Assembly (NCBI GenBank): GCA_018816345.1
Contig: JAHIWG010000031.1
Span: 1 to 43,403, forward strand
Direction: 5' to 3'
Source of the DNA: Spirochaetota bacterium
GTDB lineage: Bacteria > Spirochaetota > Spirochaetia > Treponematales > UBA12059
Length of the DNA: 43,403 bases
The notes beneath the pieces were generated by a model. It was not told the DNA's origin. It did not search any database and saw only the letters and a list, made by a program, of their open reading frames with translations. This document shows positions 21,714 to 29,256 of the stretch, piece by piece. Positions within the stretch are counted from its first letter, which is position 1. Each line of letters starts with the position of its first letter. The translations under genes were made by a program, and so were the position numbers.

Positions 21714-22727
21714 ATGAACATATCCGAATACAAGGGCGTGATGGTCTTCGCCGAGCAGCGCTCGGGCCAGGTCCAGAAGATAGCGTACGAGCTCCTTGGC
21801 GTCGGGCGCCGCATCGCCGACACGCTCGGAGAGCCCCTGGTGGCACTCCTCGTCGGGTCCGGCGTCACCGACGCGCAGGCGAAGGACCTGATAGCCCAGG
21901 GCGCCGACGAGGTGCTGATCGCCGACGACCCCGCCCTCGCCGTCTATATGACCGAGCCCTACGCCAAGGCCATGACGCTCGCCATAGAGACGCGCAAGCC
22001 CGGAATAGTCTTCACCGGAGCCACGACCATCGGGCGCGACCTGGCGCCCCGCGTCTCCGCCCGCGTGAGGACGGGCCTGACGGCCGACTGCACCGGCCTC
22101 GAGGTCGAGGACGGCACGCGCAACCTCCTTATGACCAGGCCGGCCTTCGGCGGCAACATCATGGCTACCATCATCTGCCCGGAGCATCGTCCCCAGATGT
22201 CCACGGTGCGCCCCGGCGTCATGCGCAAGCTGGAGCGCGACGATTCCAGGACCGGTACGGTCAAGCGCCTCGGGCTCAAGATCGAGGCCGCCGACAAGAA
22301 CGTCGAGATCCTCGAGGCCGTCGTCGAGAAGGCCGCCAAGAAGAGCATAGAGGAGGCTTCCGTGCTCGTCTCCGGCGGGCGCGGACTCGGGACCCCGGAG
22401 AATTTCGAGAAGCTAAACGGCGTCGCCGCCGAGCTGGGCGGGCTCGTCTCGGCCTCCCGCGCCGTCGTCGACGCGGGCTGGGTAGGCCAGGACAGGCAGG
22501 TCGGCCAGACCGGCAAGACGGTCAGGCCCGACGTCTACATCGCCTGCGGCATCTCCGGCATGATCCAGCATATAGCCGGCATGGAGGACTCCGAGTTCAT
22601 AGTGGCCGTCAACAAGAACGCGGGCGCGCCCATCTTCGAGTACTCCGACATCGGCATCGTCACGGACGTGAACAAGCTGGTCCCCGCCCTGGTCGAGGAG
22701 CTGCGGGCCGTAAAGGCCGCCGGCTAA
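21714..22727 (+). CDS. etfA: Electron transfer flavoprotein, alpha subunit
   Basis: A 337-aa protein. Its C-terminal FAD-binding domain carries LVSGGRGLGTPENFEKLNGVAAELGG, SRAVVDAGWVGQDRQVGQTGKTVRPDVYIACGISGMIQHIAGM and NKNAGAPIFEYSDIGIVTDVNKLVPAL, all diagnostic of EtfA. The N-terminal third holds the small domain (YKGVMVFAEQRSGQVQKIAYELLGVGRRIADTL). Last gene of the operon; two strong hairpins follow. Confidence 0.95.
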   Translation: MNISEYKGVMVFAEQRSGQVQKIAYELLGVGRRIADTLGEPLVALLVGSGVTDAQAKDLIAQGADEVLIADDPALAVYMTEPYAKAMTLAIETRKPGIVFTGATTIGRDLAPRVSARVRTGLTADCTGLEVEDGTRNLLMTRPAFGGNIMATIICPEHRPQMSTVRPGVMRKLERDDSRTGTVKRLGLKIEAADKNVEILEAVVEKAAKKSIEEASVLVSGGRGLGTPENFEKLNGVAAELGGLVSASRAVVDAGWVGQDRQVGQTGKTVRPDVYIACGISGMIQHIAGMEDSEFIVAVNKNAGAPIFEYSDIGIVTDVNKLVPALVEELRAVKAAG

Positions 22728-22732
22728 CCGGC

Positions 22733-22799
22733 GTACCGGCCGGCCTTCCTGCCGGCCGGTACGTATAACGGCCGCTCGGGAGCGATCCCGGGCGGCCGT
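22733..22799. terminator. Two GC-rich hairpins ending the butyryl-CoA operon
   Basis: The first is a perfect 12-bp stem (22733-22744 with 22751-22762). The second is a 14-bp stem with one G-T pair and a GCGA tetraloop (22768-22781 with 22786-22799). Neither has a T run. They lie between convergent genes and probably end or protect the transcripts. Confidence 0.55.
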
Positions 22800-22805
22800 C
22801 CCGTC

Positions 22806-23729
22806 CTACGCCTTCTCCCACGCCCGCGAGCGGAGGCTCATCGAGAAGCCTATGCGCCGATAGAAGTCCTGCTTCGAGCCTACGAAGGCCCGCTCCGCGC
22901 CGAGACCCGAGGCCCTGCGCAGTCCTTCCATCACCACGGCCCGGCCCAGTCCCATCCGTCGGTACTCGGGGCGCGTGCACACGGGTTCGAGGAAGGCCGC
23001 GCGATTGCGGTCGTCGAGCCACACGATGCAGCACGACGCGTACTCGCCGCCCGGAGAGACCGTCGCGAGGTCGAGCTCCGGCCGGTAATCGGGAGCCTTC
23101 CTGACCTCCGCGTACTCGGCGACGCTCATCCATTCCCGCGGGTCCGCATGGCCGAATCCGAGTCCCTGGACCTTGCACCGCTCCGCGGGGTCCATGTCCT
23201 CGGCCATCGACGCGAGGCCGAAGCCTTCGGGGAGGCTGGCGGAGGGCGCCGTCCCGATGGCTAGATCGGCCCAGCAGGAAGAGCGCTCGGGGTTCGCGAC
23301 GAATCCCCGCCCGCCGAGCGCGGCTAGCAGGGCGTCGTCGCGATCGTAGGCGTAGATCGAGCGCGCCGCCCCGGCCGGCTTCGGCAGCGTCTCCGCGTAG
23401 TCGAGCATCTCGTCGAGGAGAGCGTCGTAGCCGGGCCTTCGCTGCACGAAGAATTCCCCGTCCGGCTCGGGCGATTCCACGTTGACTACGCCCGCGATTT
23501 CCCCGTTCCCGTCCTCCCATATCCTTATGGAGCCCTCGAAGAACTCGATGTTCCTAGCCGTCCCCGCGGGGTCGCCTTCCCTGAACACGCTCGGATGGAA
23601 GCGAGCCCAGTTCCATCGCTCGATTCCCCAGTTCAACGGCTCCCCGAAGGCGTAGAAGGTCTCCTTGAGGAAGTCGCGGACGCGGATGAAGTCTTCGGCC
23701 GGCCTGTATCGGCGCATGGCTGTTCTCAT
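22806..23729 (-). CDS. GNAT-family N-acetyltransferase
   Basis: A 307-aa protein. The C-terminal half has the acetyl-CoA-binding pattern AAFLEPVCTRPEYRRMGLGRAVVMEGLRRASGLG followed by AFVGSKQDFYRRIGFSMS, a clear GNAT domain. The N-terminal half (about residues 1-150) resembles a second, degenerate GNAT fold, a common two-domain layout. Substrate unknown. An AAGAGG site precedes the ATG. Confidence 0.82.
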   Translation of the reverse strand: MRTAMRRYRPAEDFIRVRDFLKETFYAFGEPLNWGIERWNWARFHPSVFREGDPAGTARNIEFFEGSIRIWEDGNGEIAGVVNVESPEPDGEFFVQRRPGYDALLDEMLDYAETLPKPAGAARSIYAYDRDDALLAALGGRGFVANPERSSCWADLAIGTAPSASLPEGFGLASMAEDMDPAERCKVQGLGFGHADPREWMSVAEYAEVRKAPDYRPELDLATVSPGGEYASCCIVWLDDRNRAAFLEPVCTRPEYRRMGLGRAVVMEGLRRASGLGAERAFVGSKQDFYRRIGFSMSLRSRAWEKA

Positions 23730-23798
23730 GGCGGCACCTCTTAAGGGCCAGTATAGCCGCCGGGCCCGCCGCCCTCGATATACATTTCAATTAGGAAT

Positions 23799-23829
23799 AA
23801 AAAAAGGCCCTCTCGCCGCGAGAGGGCCT
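23799..23829 (-). terminator. Terminator of the permease gene
   Basis: Stem of 11 bp (23805-23815 with 23819-23829) followed on the minus strand by seven T residues and ATTCC, 21 bp past the permease stop. Confidence 0.92.
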
Positions 23830-23849
23830 CGGACGACGCCGGTCCGGCC

Positions 23850-25124
23850 CTAGCGCCAGACGAACCAGACGAAGAGTCCCGCCGCCGCGGTCGTCAGCAC
23901 GGTGAAGGGCCCCGCGACCTTGACCCAGTCGCTAAACTTGAGCACCGTGCCGCGCTTCTTGAGTATGCCTACCGCGACGACGTTCGCGGAGGCGCCGAAG
24001 GGCGTGAGGTTGCCGCCGATGCACGAGCCTATGAGCAGGCCGAACATGTACAGCTCGGGCCGGAGGCCCAGCCCCGAGGCTAGCTCGGCCGCCACCGGCA
24101 GCATCACGATGATGTACGGCACGTTGTCGATGAAGCCGGAGAGCAGGACCGAGACGGCGATTATGACTATGTAGCCGGTCGCGACGCTGTCGCCGACGAA
24201 TCGGCCGAGGGCGAGGGACATGTCCTCGAGGAGGCCGGTCTCCGAGATGGCCCCTACGACCACGAAGATGCCGACGAGGAATAGGATTGTCTCCCAGTCC
24301 AGGCCCTTGACGAGCCGCCAGACCTCCGAGCGCGACTCCCTCATGACGAGTCGGTACCAGGCGAGCCCGACGAGGCCGAGCGCGAAGACGTAGCCGCCGG
24401 AGAGCAGCGAGAAGCCCTCGAACAGGAACGAGATGACCGCGAGGCCGGCTATGAGCGAGACGAGGAGCGCCGTGGGGAACCAGGTCCTCACCGGCTCGGC
24501 CGGCAGGTCCATCTTCTGGTTCTTCATCCCGCGGTAGAAGAAATAGAAGAATACGGCGCCTACCAGCATGCCCGCCTGCACGGCGAAGAATACCGAGAGC
24601 TTCCCGTCCTTGACGAAGAAGTCGTTGAACGAGTAGCCGGCGAAGCCCGCGAATATCATCGAGGGCGGGTCGCCTACCAGGGTAGCGGTGCCCTGGAGGT
24701 TCGACATGACCGCGATGCCCATGAGGAAGTACCGTACGTCGACCTTCATCTTGTCGCTCAGCGCCAGCGCGATGGGCGCCATGACGAGCAGGGTCGCGAC
24801 GTTCTCGACGAAGGCGGAGAGGAGGCCAGTCATGACCAGTATGAACACGACCGCCCAGCCCAGGTTCGGGGCCTTGACGACGATCTTGTCGGCGAGGCGG
24901 GCCGGGGCCCTGGAATAGATGAACAGGTCGGCTATCACGAGGCTGCCTACGTAGATGAGCAGCACGTTCCAGTTGATCAGCTCGCCAAAGATCTTAGCGG
25001 GCGAAACGACGCCGAGCAGCCCCACGACGAGGGCCGCGCCGAGCGTGAACCACGCCTTCTTGTGCGGGAACGCGATGACGAGGCCGTACATGACGACGGC
25101 TAGGCCCAGTATCAAGTATTTCAT
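23850..25124 (-). CDS. ArsB/NhaD-type (SLC13-like) membrane permease
   Basis: A 424-aa integral membrane protein with about 10-12 hydrophobic segments. Two related halves each carry an ion-transporter-superfamily signature: SAFVENVATLLVMAPIALAL with MGIAVMSNLQGTATLVGDPPSMI, and SGFIDNVPYIIVMLPVAAEL with GSCIGGNLTPFGASANVVAVGI. This pattern is shared by ArsB arsenite pumps, NhaD Na+/H+ antiporters and citrate-type carriers, so the substrate cannot be fixed by sequence. The leader contains an apparent yybP-ykoY riboswitch with terminator, suggesting a role in manganese or general metal homeostasis. AGGAG precedes the ATG. Confidence 0.8.
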   Translation of the reverse strand: MKYLILGLAVVMYGLVIAFPHKKAWFTLGAALVVGLLGVVSPAKIFGELINWNVLLIYVGSLVIADLFIYSRAPARLADKIVVKAPNLGWAVVFILVMTGLLSAFVENVATLLVMAPIALALSDKMKVDVRYFLMGIAVMSNLQGTATLVGDPPSMIFAGFAGYSFNDFFVKDGKLSVFFAVQAGMLVGAVFFYFFYRGMKNQKMDLPAEPVRTWFPTALLVSLIAGLAVISFLFEGFSLLSGGYVFALGLVGLAWYRLVMRESRSEVWRLVKGLDWETILFLVGIFVVVGAISETGLLEDMSLALGRFVGDSVATGYIVIIAVSVLLSGFIDNVPYIIVMLPVAAELASGLGLRPELYMFGLLIGSCIGGNLTPFGASANVVAVGILKKRGTVLKFSDWVKVAGPFTVLTTAAAGLFVWFVWR

Positions 25125-25162
25125 CAGAGATGCTCCTTCGCGGCCGAGAGGCCGCTACAATG

Positions 25163-25212
25163 AAAAAGACCTTTCGCATGGGTCCGGTTTACGGGCGCAT
25201 GCGAAAGGTCTT
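25163..25212 (-). terminator. Riboswitch-controlled attenuator of the permease gene
   Basis: A perfect 15-bp stem (plus 25198-25212 with 25166-25180, 17-nt loop) is followed on the minus strand by TTTTTCATT, 38 nt before the permease ATG. Its first arm contains the 3' strand of the aptamer P1 helix (plus 25202-25208), so P1 and the terminator cannot form together. Confidence 0.85.
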
Positions 25213-25316
25213 GTTTCCGTCCGGGCCCATGGCGAGGCCTCGGCGGCCGTCCGACCAGGCTAACCCGTTTTAGGGCGCCGGCTGTTGATCCGGACGATGC
25301 AACTACTCCCCTCTCG
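25202..25316 (-). promoter_or_regulatory. yybP-ykoY (Mn2+-sensing) riboswitch aptamer
   Basis: Read on the minus strand. P1 CGAGAGG (plus 25310-25316) pairs with CCTTTCG (plus 25202-25208). It is followed by the hallmark GGGGAGTAG (plus 25303-25311) and closed by AAGACC (plus 25207-25212). P2 CGTCCGG (plus 25290-25296) pairs with CCGGACG (plus 25218-25224), and an ATCAACAGCC segment leads into P3/P4-like stems. These are conserved features of the yybP-ykoY family, which binds Mn2+. The overlap with the terminator implies an ON switch: ligand stabilises P1 and blocks termination. Identification is by eye from motif knowledge. Confidence 0.8.
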
Positions 25317-25327
25317 ATACCGCGGAG

Positions 25328-25356
25328 AGGATACGCCGGAGCGGTCCGGTGGTCAA
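25328..25356 (-). promoter_or_regulatory. Promoter of the riboswitch-permease unit
   Basis: Minus strand TTGACC (plus 25351-25356), 17-bp spacer, TATCCT (plus 25328-25333). The predicted start near 25321 is about 5 nt before the aptamer. The -35 overlaps the stop codon of the methyltransferase gene. Confidence 0.7.
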
Positions 25357-26348
25357 GTGGACTGGCGCTCGGAGAAGGAGCCGCCCTCGTAGCCCTGGAT
25401 GCGCGCTCCCTCCTCGGCTAGCTCCAGGCGCCGTAGCGCCAGGGCGCAATAGGACGGGGAACGCTCTATGCCGACGAAGCGGCGCCCGAGCTTCTTCGCG
25501 GCGACCGCGGTTGTGCCGGAGCCCAGGAACGGATCGAGGACCAGGTCGCCGGGCGCGGAGCTGGCCAGCAGTATGCGGGCGATCAGCTTCTCGGGCTTCT
25601 GCGTTGGGTGGTCGGTGTTCTCGGGCATCGACCAGAACGGCACCGTCATGTCCTCCCATAGGTTAGAGGCTCCGGTAAGCCGCCACCGGCCCGTCTCGTC
25701 CTCGGTCCAGTCCTTGGGTGCGCCGTCCCGCCGGTAGGGCGCCACGACCCGCTTGCGCAGGCGGACGGCGTCCGCGTCGAAGCGGTAGTCGCGGCCGACC
25801 GTGGCGAACCAGACGTCCTCGGAGGCGTTCTTCCAGTTCGACGCGGACGACCGGCCCTTGTCCCGCTTCCAGGTGATCCTGTTCCTGACCACGAGGCGCT
25901 CGGCTAGGGCGAGGTAGACGGCCGAGGAGGAGCGCCAGTCCGAGCAGACGTAGACCGAGGCGGTCGGCTTGAGCGAGGCGAGTACGGAGCCCAGCCAGGC
26001 CCGGGTATATTCTAGGTACGCCTCGTGGCCCATGGGCGCGAAGCGCTCCCCGTCGAAGTCCTTGGGAAGGTCGTAGGGCGGGTCGGCGACGAGGAGGTCT
26101 ACGCTCGAGGGCGGCAGCAGAGGGCCTATCTCGGACGAGTCCCCGAGGAAGACCGCGTCGACGGCGTCTCCCGGCCTCATCCGGCCGTCCGGCGCCGGCG
26201 TCATCTCCGACGGATCGCGCGCCATGGCGGCGTACCGGGCCTCCTCGAGGGGCGATAGCCGTATGGTCCTGTTCCGCGGAGCGCCGGATCGCTCCCTGTA
26301 GTCCGCCTCGTCCGGGCCGTCGCTTAAAAGATCCATGGGCGGTATCAT
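25353..26348 (-). CDS. Site-specific DNA methyltransferase, beta class (N6-adenine or N4-cytosine)
   Basis: A 331-aa protein with the catalytic motif DPPYDLP near residue 90 and the AdoMet-binding motif DPFLGSGTTAVAAKKLGRRFVGIE near the C-terminus, that is motif IV before motif I, the beta-class order. The HPTQKPEKLIARILLASSAPGDLVLDPF segment is typical. No restriction gene or specificity subunit is adjacent, so it is a solitary methyltransferase with unknown target. The start is uncertain between ATG 26348 and ATG 26336; no ribosome site is evident. Confidence 0.85.
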   Translation of the reverse strand: MIPPMDLLSDGPDEADYRERSGAPRNRTIRLSPLEEARYAAMARDPSEMTPAPDGRMRPGDAVDAVFLGDSSEIGPLLPPSSVDLLVADPPYDLPKDFDGERFAPMGHEAYLEYTRAWLGSVLASLKPTASVYVCSDWRSSSAVYLALAERLVVRNRITWKRDKGRSSASNWKNASEDVWFATVGRDYRFDADAVRLRKRVVAPYRRDGAPKDWTEDETGRWRLTGASNLWEDMTVPFWSMPENTDHPTQKPEKLIARILLASSAPGDLVLDPFLGSGTTAVAAKKLGRRFVGIERSPSYCALALRRLELAEEGARIQGYEGGSFSERQST

Positions 26349-26396
26349 GCGCGGCCGCCCCGAGGGCGGTCAATACCGATTGCCCCCCCGTTTTCC

Positions 26397-26425
26397 TTGC
26401 CGCGCGGGCCGGGCCTTCGTACACT
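26397..26425 (+). promoter_or_regulatory. Promoter of the nitroreductase gene, leaderless geometry
   Basis: TTGCCG (26397-26402), 17-bp spacer, TACACT (26420-26425), then 6 nt to ATG 26432. Confidence 0.6.
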
Positions 26426-26431
26426 AGGATC

Positions 26432-27289
26432 ATGAACATAGCGATAGAAACCATAGACTCCAGGACCTCGGTCCGATCCTATTCCGGGCTCGCCCTCGAC
26501 TCCGCGGATCGTAGGCTGCTAGAGAGGGCCATGGCCGAAGCGGGGCCCTGTCCCTTCGGCACGCAACCCCGTTTCGTCCTCGTCGAGCCGGAGGCGGTCG
26601 GCGAGGTCGCGTCGGGCCGAATAGGCACCTACGGGGTGATCAAGAACGCGCCCGCCTTCGTCATCGGGGCGACCCGGTCGGCGCCGTTCGCGTTCGCGGA
26701 CTACGGATACGCCCTCGAGGGCGTCATGCTCGCCGCGGCCGCCGCGGGGCTAGGCACGTGCTGGCTGGGCGGCACCTTCGACAGGGCCGGGGTAGCCTCG
26801 GCCCTGCGCCTCGGGGACGGAGAGATCGTGCCGGCGGTGACGCCCGTGGGCGACCCGGCGGAGCGCAGGTCGTTCGTAGACTCGGCCATGCGCGCCCTGG
26901 CCGGGTCGAAGAAGCGCAAGGGCTGGTCAGAGCTGTTCTTCGACGGAACCTGGGACCGGCCTCTCTCGGAGGCGGACGCGGGGCCGTGGGCCCGAGCGCT
27001 CGGCGCGGTCAGGTCCGGGCCCTCGGCCTCTAACAAGCAGCCTTGGAGGATAGTACGCACGGGCCCGGGGACCGGCCCTCTTTTCCATCTATTCCTCGAC
27101 GAGGACAGGGGCTATAACAACGCCATACGAGGGGTCAGGATCCAGGAGATAGATATCGGCGTAGCCATGCGGCATTTCGAGGCGGCCGCGCGTTCCTTAG
27201 GGCTTCCCGGGGCCTGGACGAGGCTCGAGGACGCGCCCGTCGCGTACGACGATCCTCTCTCGTACTACTCGAGCTGGATATCTGGCTAA
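26432..27289 (+). CDS. Nitroreductase-family protein
   Basis: A 285-aa FMN-dependent nitroreductase-fold protein. The N-terminal SRTSVRSYSG is the usual flavin-site start, DYGYALEGVMLAAAAAGLGTCWLGG is the central dimer/FMN segment, and EIVPAVTPVGDPAERRSFVD precedes a C-terminal half with SGPSASNKQPWRIVR, a second family motif. Proteins with this order resemble the TM nitroreductase-like group; substrates are unknown. Single gene with its own promoter, probably leaderless. Confidence 0.8.
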   Translation: MNIAIETIDSRTSVRSYSGLALDSADRRLLERAMAEAGPCPFGTQPRFVLVEPEAVGEVASGRIGTYGVIKNAPAFVIGATRSAPFAFADYGYALEGVMLAAAAAGLGTCWLGGTFDRAGVASALRLGDGEIVPAVTPVGDPAERRSFVDSAMRALAGSKKRKGWSELFFDGTWDRPLSEADAGPWARALGAVRSGPSASNKQPWRIVRTGPGTGPLFHLFLDEDRGYNNAIRGVRIQEIDIGVAMRHFEAAARSLGLPGAWTRLEDAPVAYDDPLSYYSSWISG

Positions 27290-27302
27290 TCATTGTTAGA
27301 AT

Positions 27303-27331
27303 TTGCCCTGGCGCCGGGTAAGGGCTATATT
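27303..27331 (+). promoter_or_regulatory. Promoter of the ferritin gene
   Basis: TTGCCC (27303-27308), 17-bp spacer, TATATT (27326-27331). Predicted leader about 57 nt. I saw no convincing Fur or PerR box. Confidence 0.65.
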
Positions 27332-27394
27332 TCAATCGTGGCCTGGCCGAGTCGGCCGTGGGCCGCTAAGCACGATCGAAACGAGGAGAGACGC

Positions 27395-27925
27395 ATGATT
27401 TCCAAGAAAATAGTTGACAGGATCAACCTTCAGATCAACCGCGAGATGTATTCCGCCTACCTGTACATGGCCATGTCGGCCAAGCTAGGCGACGACGGCT
27501 ATAAGGGCATCGCGACGTGGATGATGACTCAGTACCACGAGGAGATGTTCCACGCGATGAAATTCTTCGCCTACCTCCAGAGCCAGGGGGCCATGCCGAA
27601 GATAGACAAAATTGACGCCCCGACCGTCAAGGCGAAGACGGTCAAGGAGATATTCGAGGCTACGCTCGAGCATGAGAAGTACGTGACGGCCTCGATCCGC
27701 GAGCTCCTGGAGCTGGCGCTCGCCGAGAAGGACTACGCGACCGAGAACCTCGTGCGCTGGTACGTCAACGAGCAGGTCGAGGAGGAGCAGAACGCCGTCG
27801 ACATCATCCAGAAGATAGACCTGATAGGCGAGAACAAGCAGGGGCTGTTCATGCTCAACGCCGAGCTCGCCGCGCGGACGCCGACCATACCGCTCGACTA
27901 CACCGCGCCCTTCCCCGCCGTATAG
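27395..27925 (+). CDS. Non-haem ferritin
   Basis: A 176-aa iron-storage protein that oxidises and stores iron in a 24-mer shell. Ferroxidase ligands are visible in NREMYSAYLYMAMSA (Glu17 region), QYHEEMFHAMKFFAYL (Glu and His), TLEHEKYVTASI and NEQVEEEQNAVDI. Length is typical of bacterial FtnA. GAGGAGA precedes ATG 27395; the frame is open upstream to 27293 but that part covers the promoter. Confidence 0.94.
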   Translation: MISKKIVDRINLQINREMYSAYLYMAMSAKLGDDGYKGIATWMMTQYHEEMFHAMKFFAYLQSQGAMPKIDKIDAPTVKAKTVKEIFEATLEHEKYVTASIRELLELALAEKDYATENLVRWYVNEQVEEEQNAVDIIQKIDLIGENKQGLFMLNAELAARTPTIPLDYTAPFPAV

Positions 27926-28005
27926 GCCCCGCCTATACGCCGTCCGCTTCCGCCGCGCCGGCGATACCGCCAGGCGCGGCTCATCAACGCTTCCTGGAGG
28001 GCCCG

Positions 28006-29244
28006 ATGTGCGACACGTTCTACCTGCCTAGCGATAGCGGCGTATTCTTCGGCAAGAACTCCGACCGTAACGCCGCCGAGCCGCAGGCCTTGCGGCTCGT
28101 GCCGCCCAGGAAGGCCTCGAACCGCGTTAGGGTCGGGCCGCGCGAATTCGACCTGAACGACGCCGGCCACGCCATGGCTATTTCGTGCCCGACGTGGATG
28201 CCCGGCGCTGAGATGGGGTTGAACGGGGCAGGGGTCGCCATAGGCAACGAGGCGGTGTTCAGCCGCTTCAAGGCCGCGCCAGGCGGGATACTGGGCATGG
28301 ACTTCGTCAGGGCCGCCCTGGCGTCCTCGTCGACGGCCCAGGAGGCGCTCGAGACGCTGATAGCCCTGACGGAGCGCTACGACCAGGGAGGCAACGGAGC
28401 CTTCAAGGGTAGGATGGTGTATAATAACTCCTACCTGATAGCCGGCCCCGACGGGGCGTTCGTGCTCGAGACGGCGGCCAAGCGCTGGGCCTGGAAGCCG
28501 GCCCAGGGGCCTACCGCCGTATCGAACTCGTACTCCATACTCGAGGACTACAAGCGCCTGGACGCCGATACGAGGAAGTCCATATCGCCGGTCAACGAGC
28601 GCATGGCCTGCCTCGACGAGGCCGACGCCGGTCGCCTGGGCGAGAAGGGCTCGTGGAAGGCCTATGTCGAGGATAGGTTCCTGTCCCGGTTCTCGGCGGG
28701 TGACGCGAGGCGCAGGGCCGTCGAGGGCTTGCTCGGCGCGGCGGCCATGGCCGGCGGCAGGGCCTCGGCCTTGGCCGTGCTCAGGGCCCACGCGGCCATC
28801 GACCCGGAGAGGCCCGGCCGGCCGCGCAACGTATGCGACCACGACAGGGACGTTATGGGCAATCCGACTACGGCGTCTATGCTCGTAGAATACCGGGCCT
28901 CCGGGGCCGTGCTCTGGTTCACCGGGGCTTCCTACGCCTGCACCAATGTCTTTAAGCCTATCCTGCTGTCCGGCGGAGAATTCACGCCGCTGTGGAACGC
29001 GTACGACTATGCGGAGGGTTCCGCGGCGGGGGAGGCGTACTGGCGCTCGAGGAGGGATTCGGCCAAGCGCGCGAGGCGAAATCCGCGGATAGCCGAAGAC
29101 CGGTCCTCCCAGCTGACCGCCGCCCAGGCCAAGGTATCCGAGGTCGTGGACGGCCTGCCCGAGGCACCGTCCCCCGCCCAGCTCGCCGCGGCCTCGGAAC
29201 GGATAGCGCTCGTCTTAGCCGATTGGGACGCGCTGAGGATATAG
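28006..29244 (+). CDS. C69/secernin-like Ntn-hydrolase
   Basis: A 412-aa protein. It starts MCDTF, so Cys2 would be exposed as the N-terminal nucleophile after removal of Met, as in dipeptidase A (C69) and secernins. Supporting segments are GVFFGKNSDRNAAEPQ, HAMAISCPTWMPGAEMGLNGAGVAIGNEAVFS, GNGAFKGRMVYNNSYLIAGPDGAFVLETAAKRWAWK and CDHDRDVMGNPTTASMLVEY. The likely activity is amide hydrolysis on small peptides or acyl amides. A GGAGGG ribosome site precedes the ATG. It stands alone between ferritin and convergent genes. Confidence 0.8.
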   Translation: MCDTFYLPSDSGVFFGKNSDRNAAEPQALRLVPPRKASNRVRVGPREFDLNDAGHAMAISCPTWMPGAEMGLNGAGVAIGNEAVFSRFKAAPGGILGMDFVRAALASSSTAQEALETLIALTERYDQGGNGAFKGRMVYNNSYLIAGPDGAFVLETAAKRWAWKPAQGPTAVSNSYSILEDYKRLDADTRKSISPVNERMACLDEADAGRLGEKGSWKAYVEDRFLSRFSAGDARRRAVEGLLGAAAMAGGRASALAVLRAHAAIDPERPGRPRNVCDHDRDVMGNPTTASMLVEYRASGAVLWFTGASYACTNVFKPILLSGGEFTPLWNAYDYAEGSAAGEAYWRSRRDSAKRARRNPRIAEDRSSQLTAAQAKVSEVVDGLPEAPSPAQLAAASERIALVLADWDALRI

Positions 29245-29256
29245 GCGCGTCGCGCC

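Noticed and set aside
21509-22768. A 419-codon open frame on the plus strand
   Set aside because: It is an Arg/Gly-rich shadow of etfB and etfA in another frame, as expected in high-GC DNA.
25166-25212. Simple downstream terminator of the methyltransferase gene
   Set aside because: It could also serve that purpose, but a promoter and the yybP-ykoY aptamer lie between, and its first arm overlaps aptamer P1, so an attenuator fits better.
27285-27305. Fur or PerR box before ferritin
   Set aside because: The TAATCATTGTTA stretch has only weak dyad symmetry and does not match either consensus.
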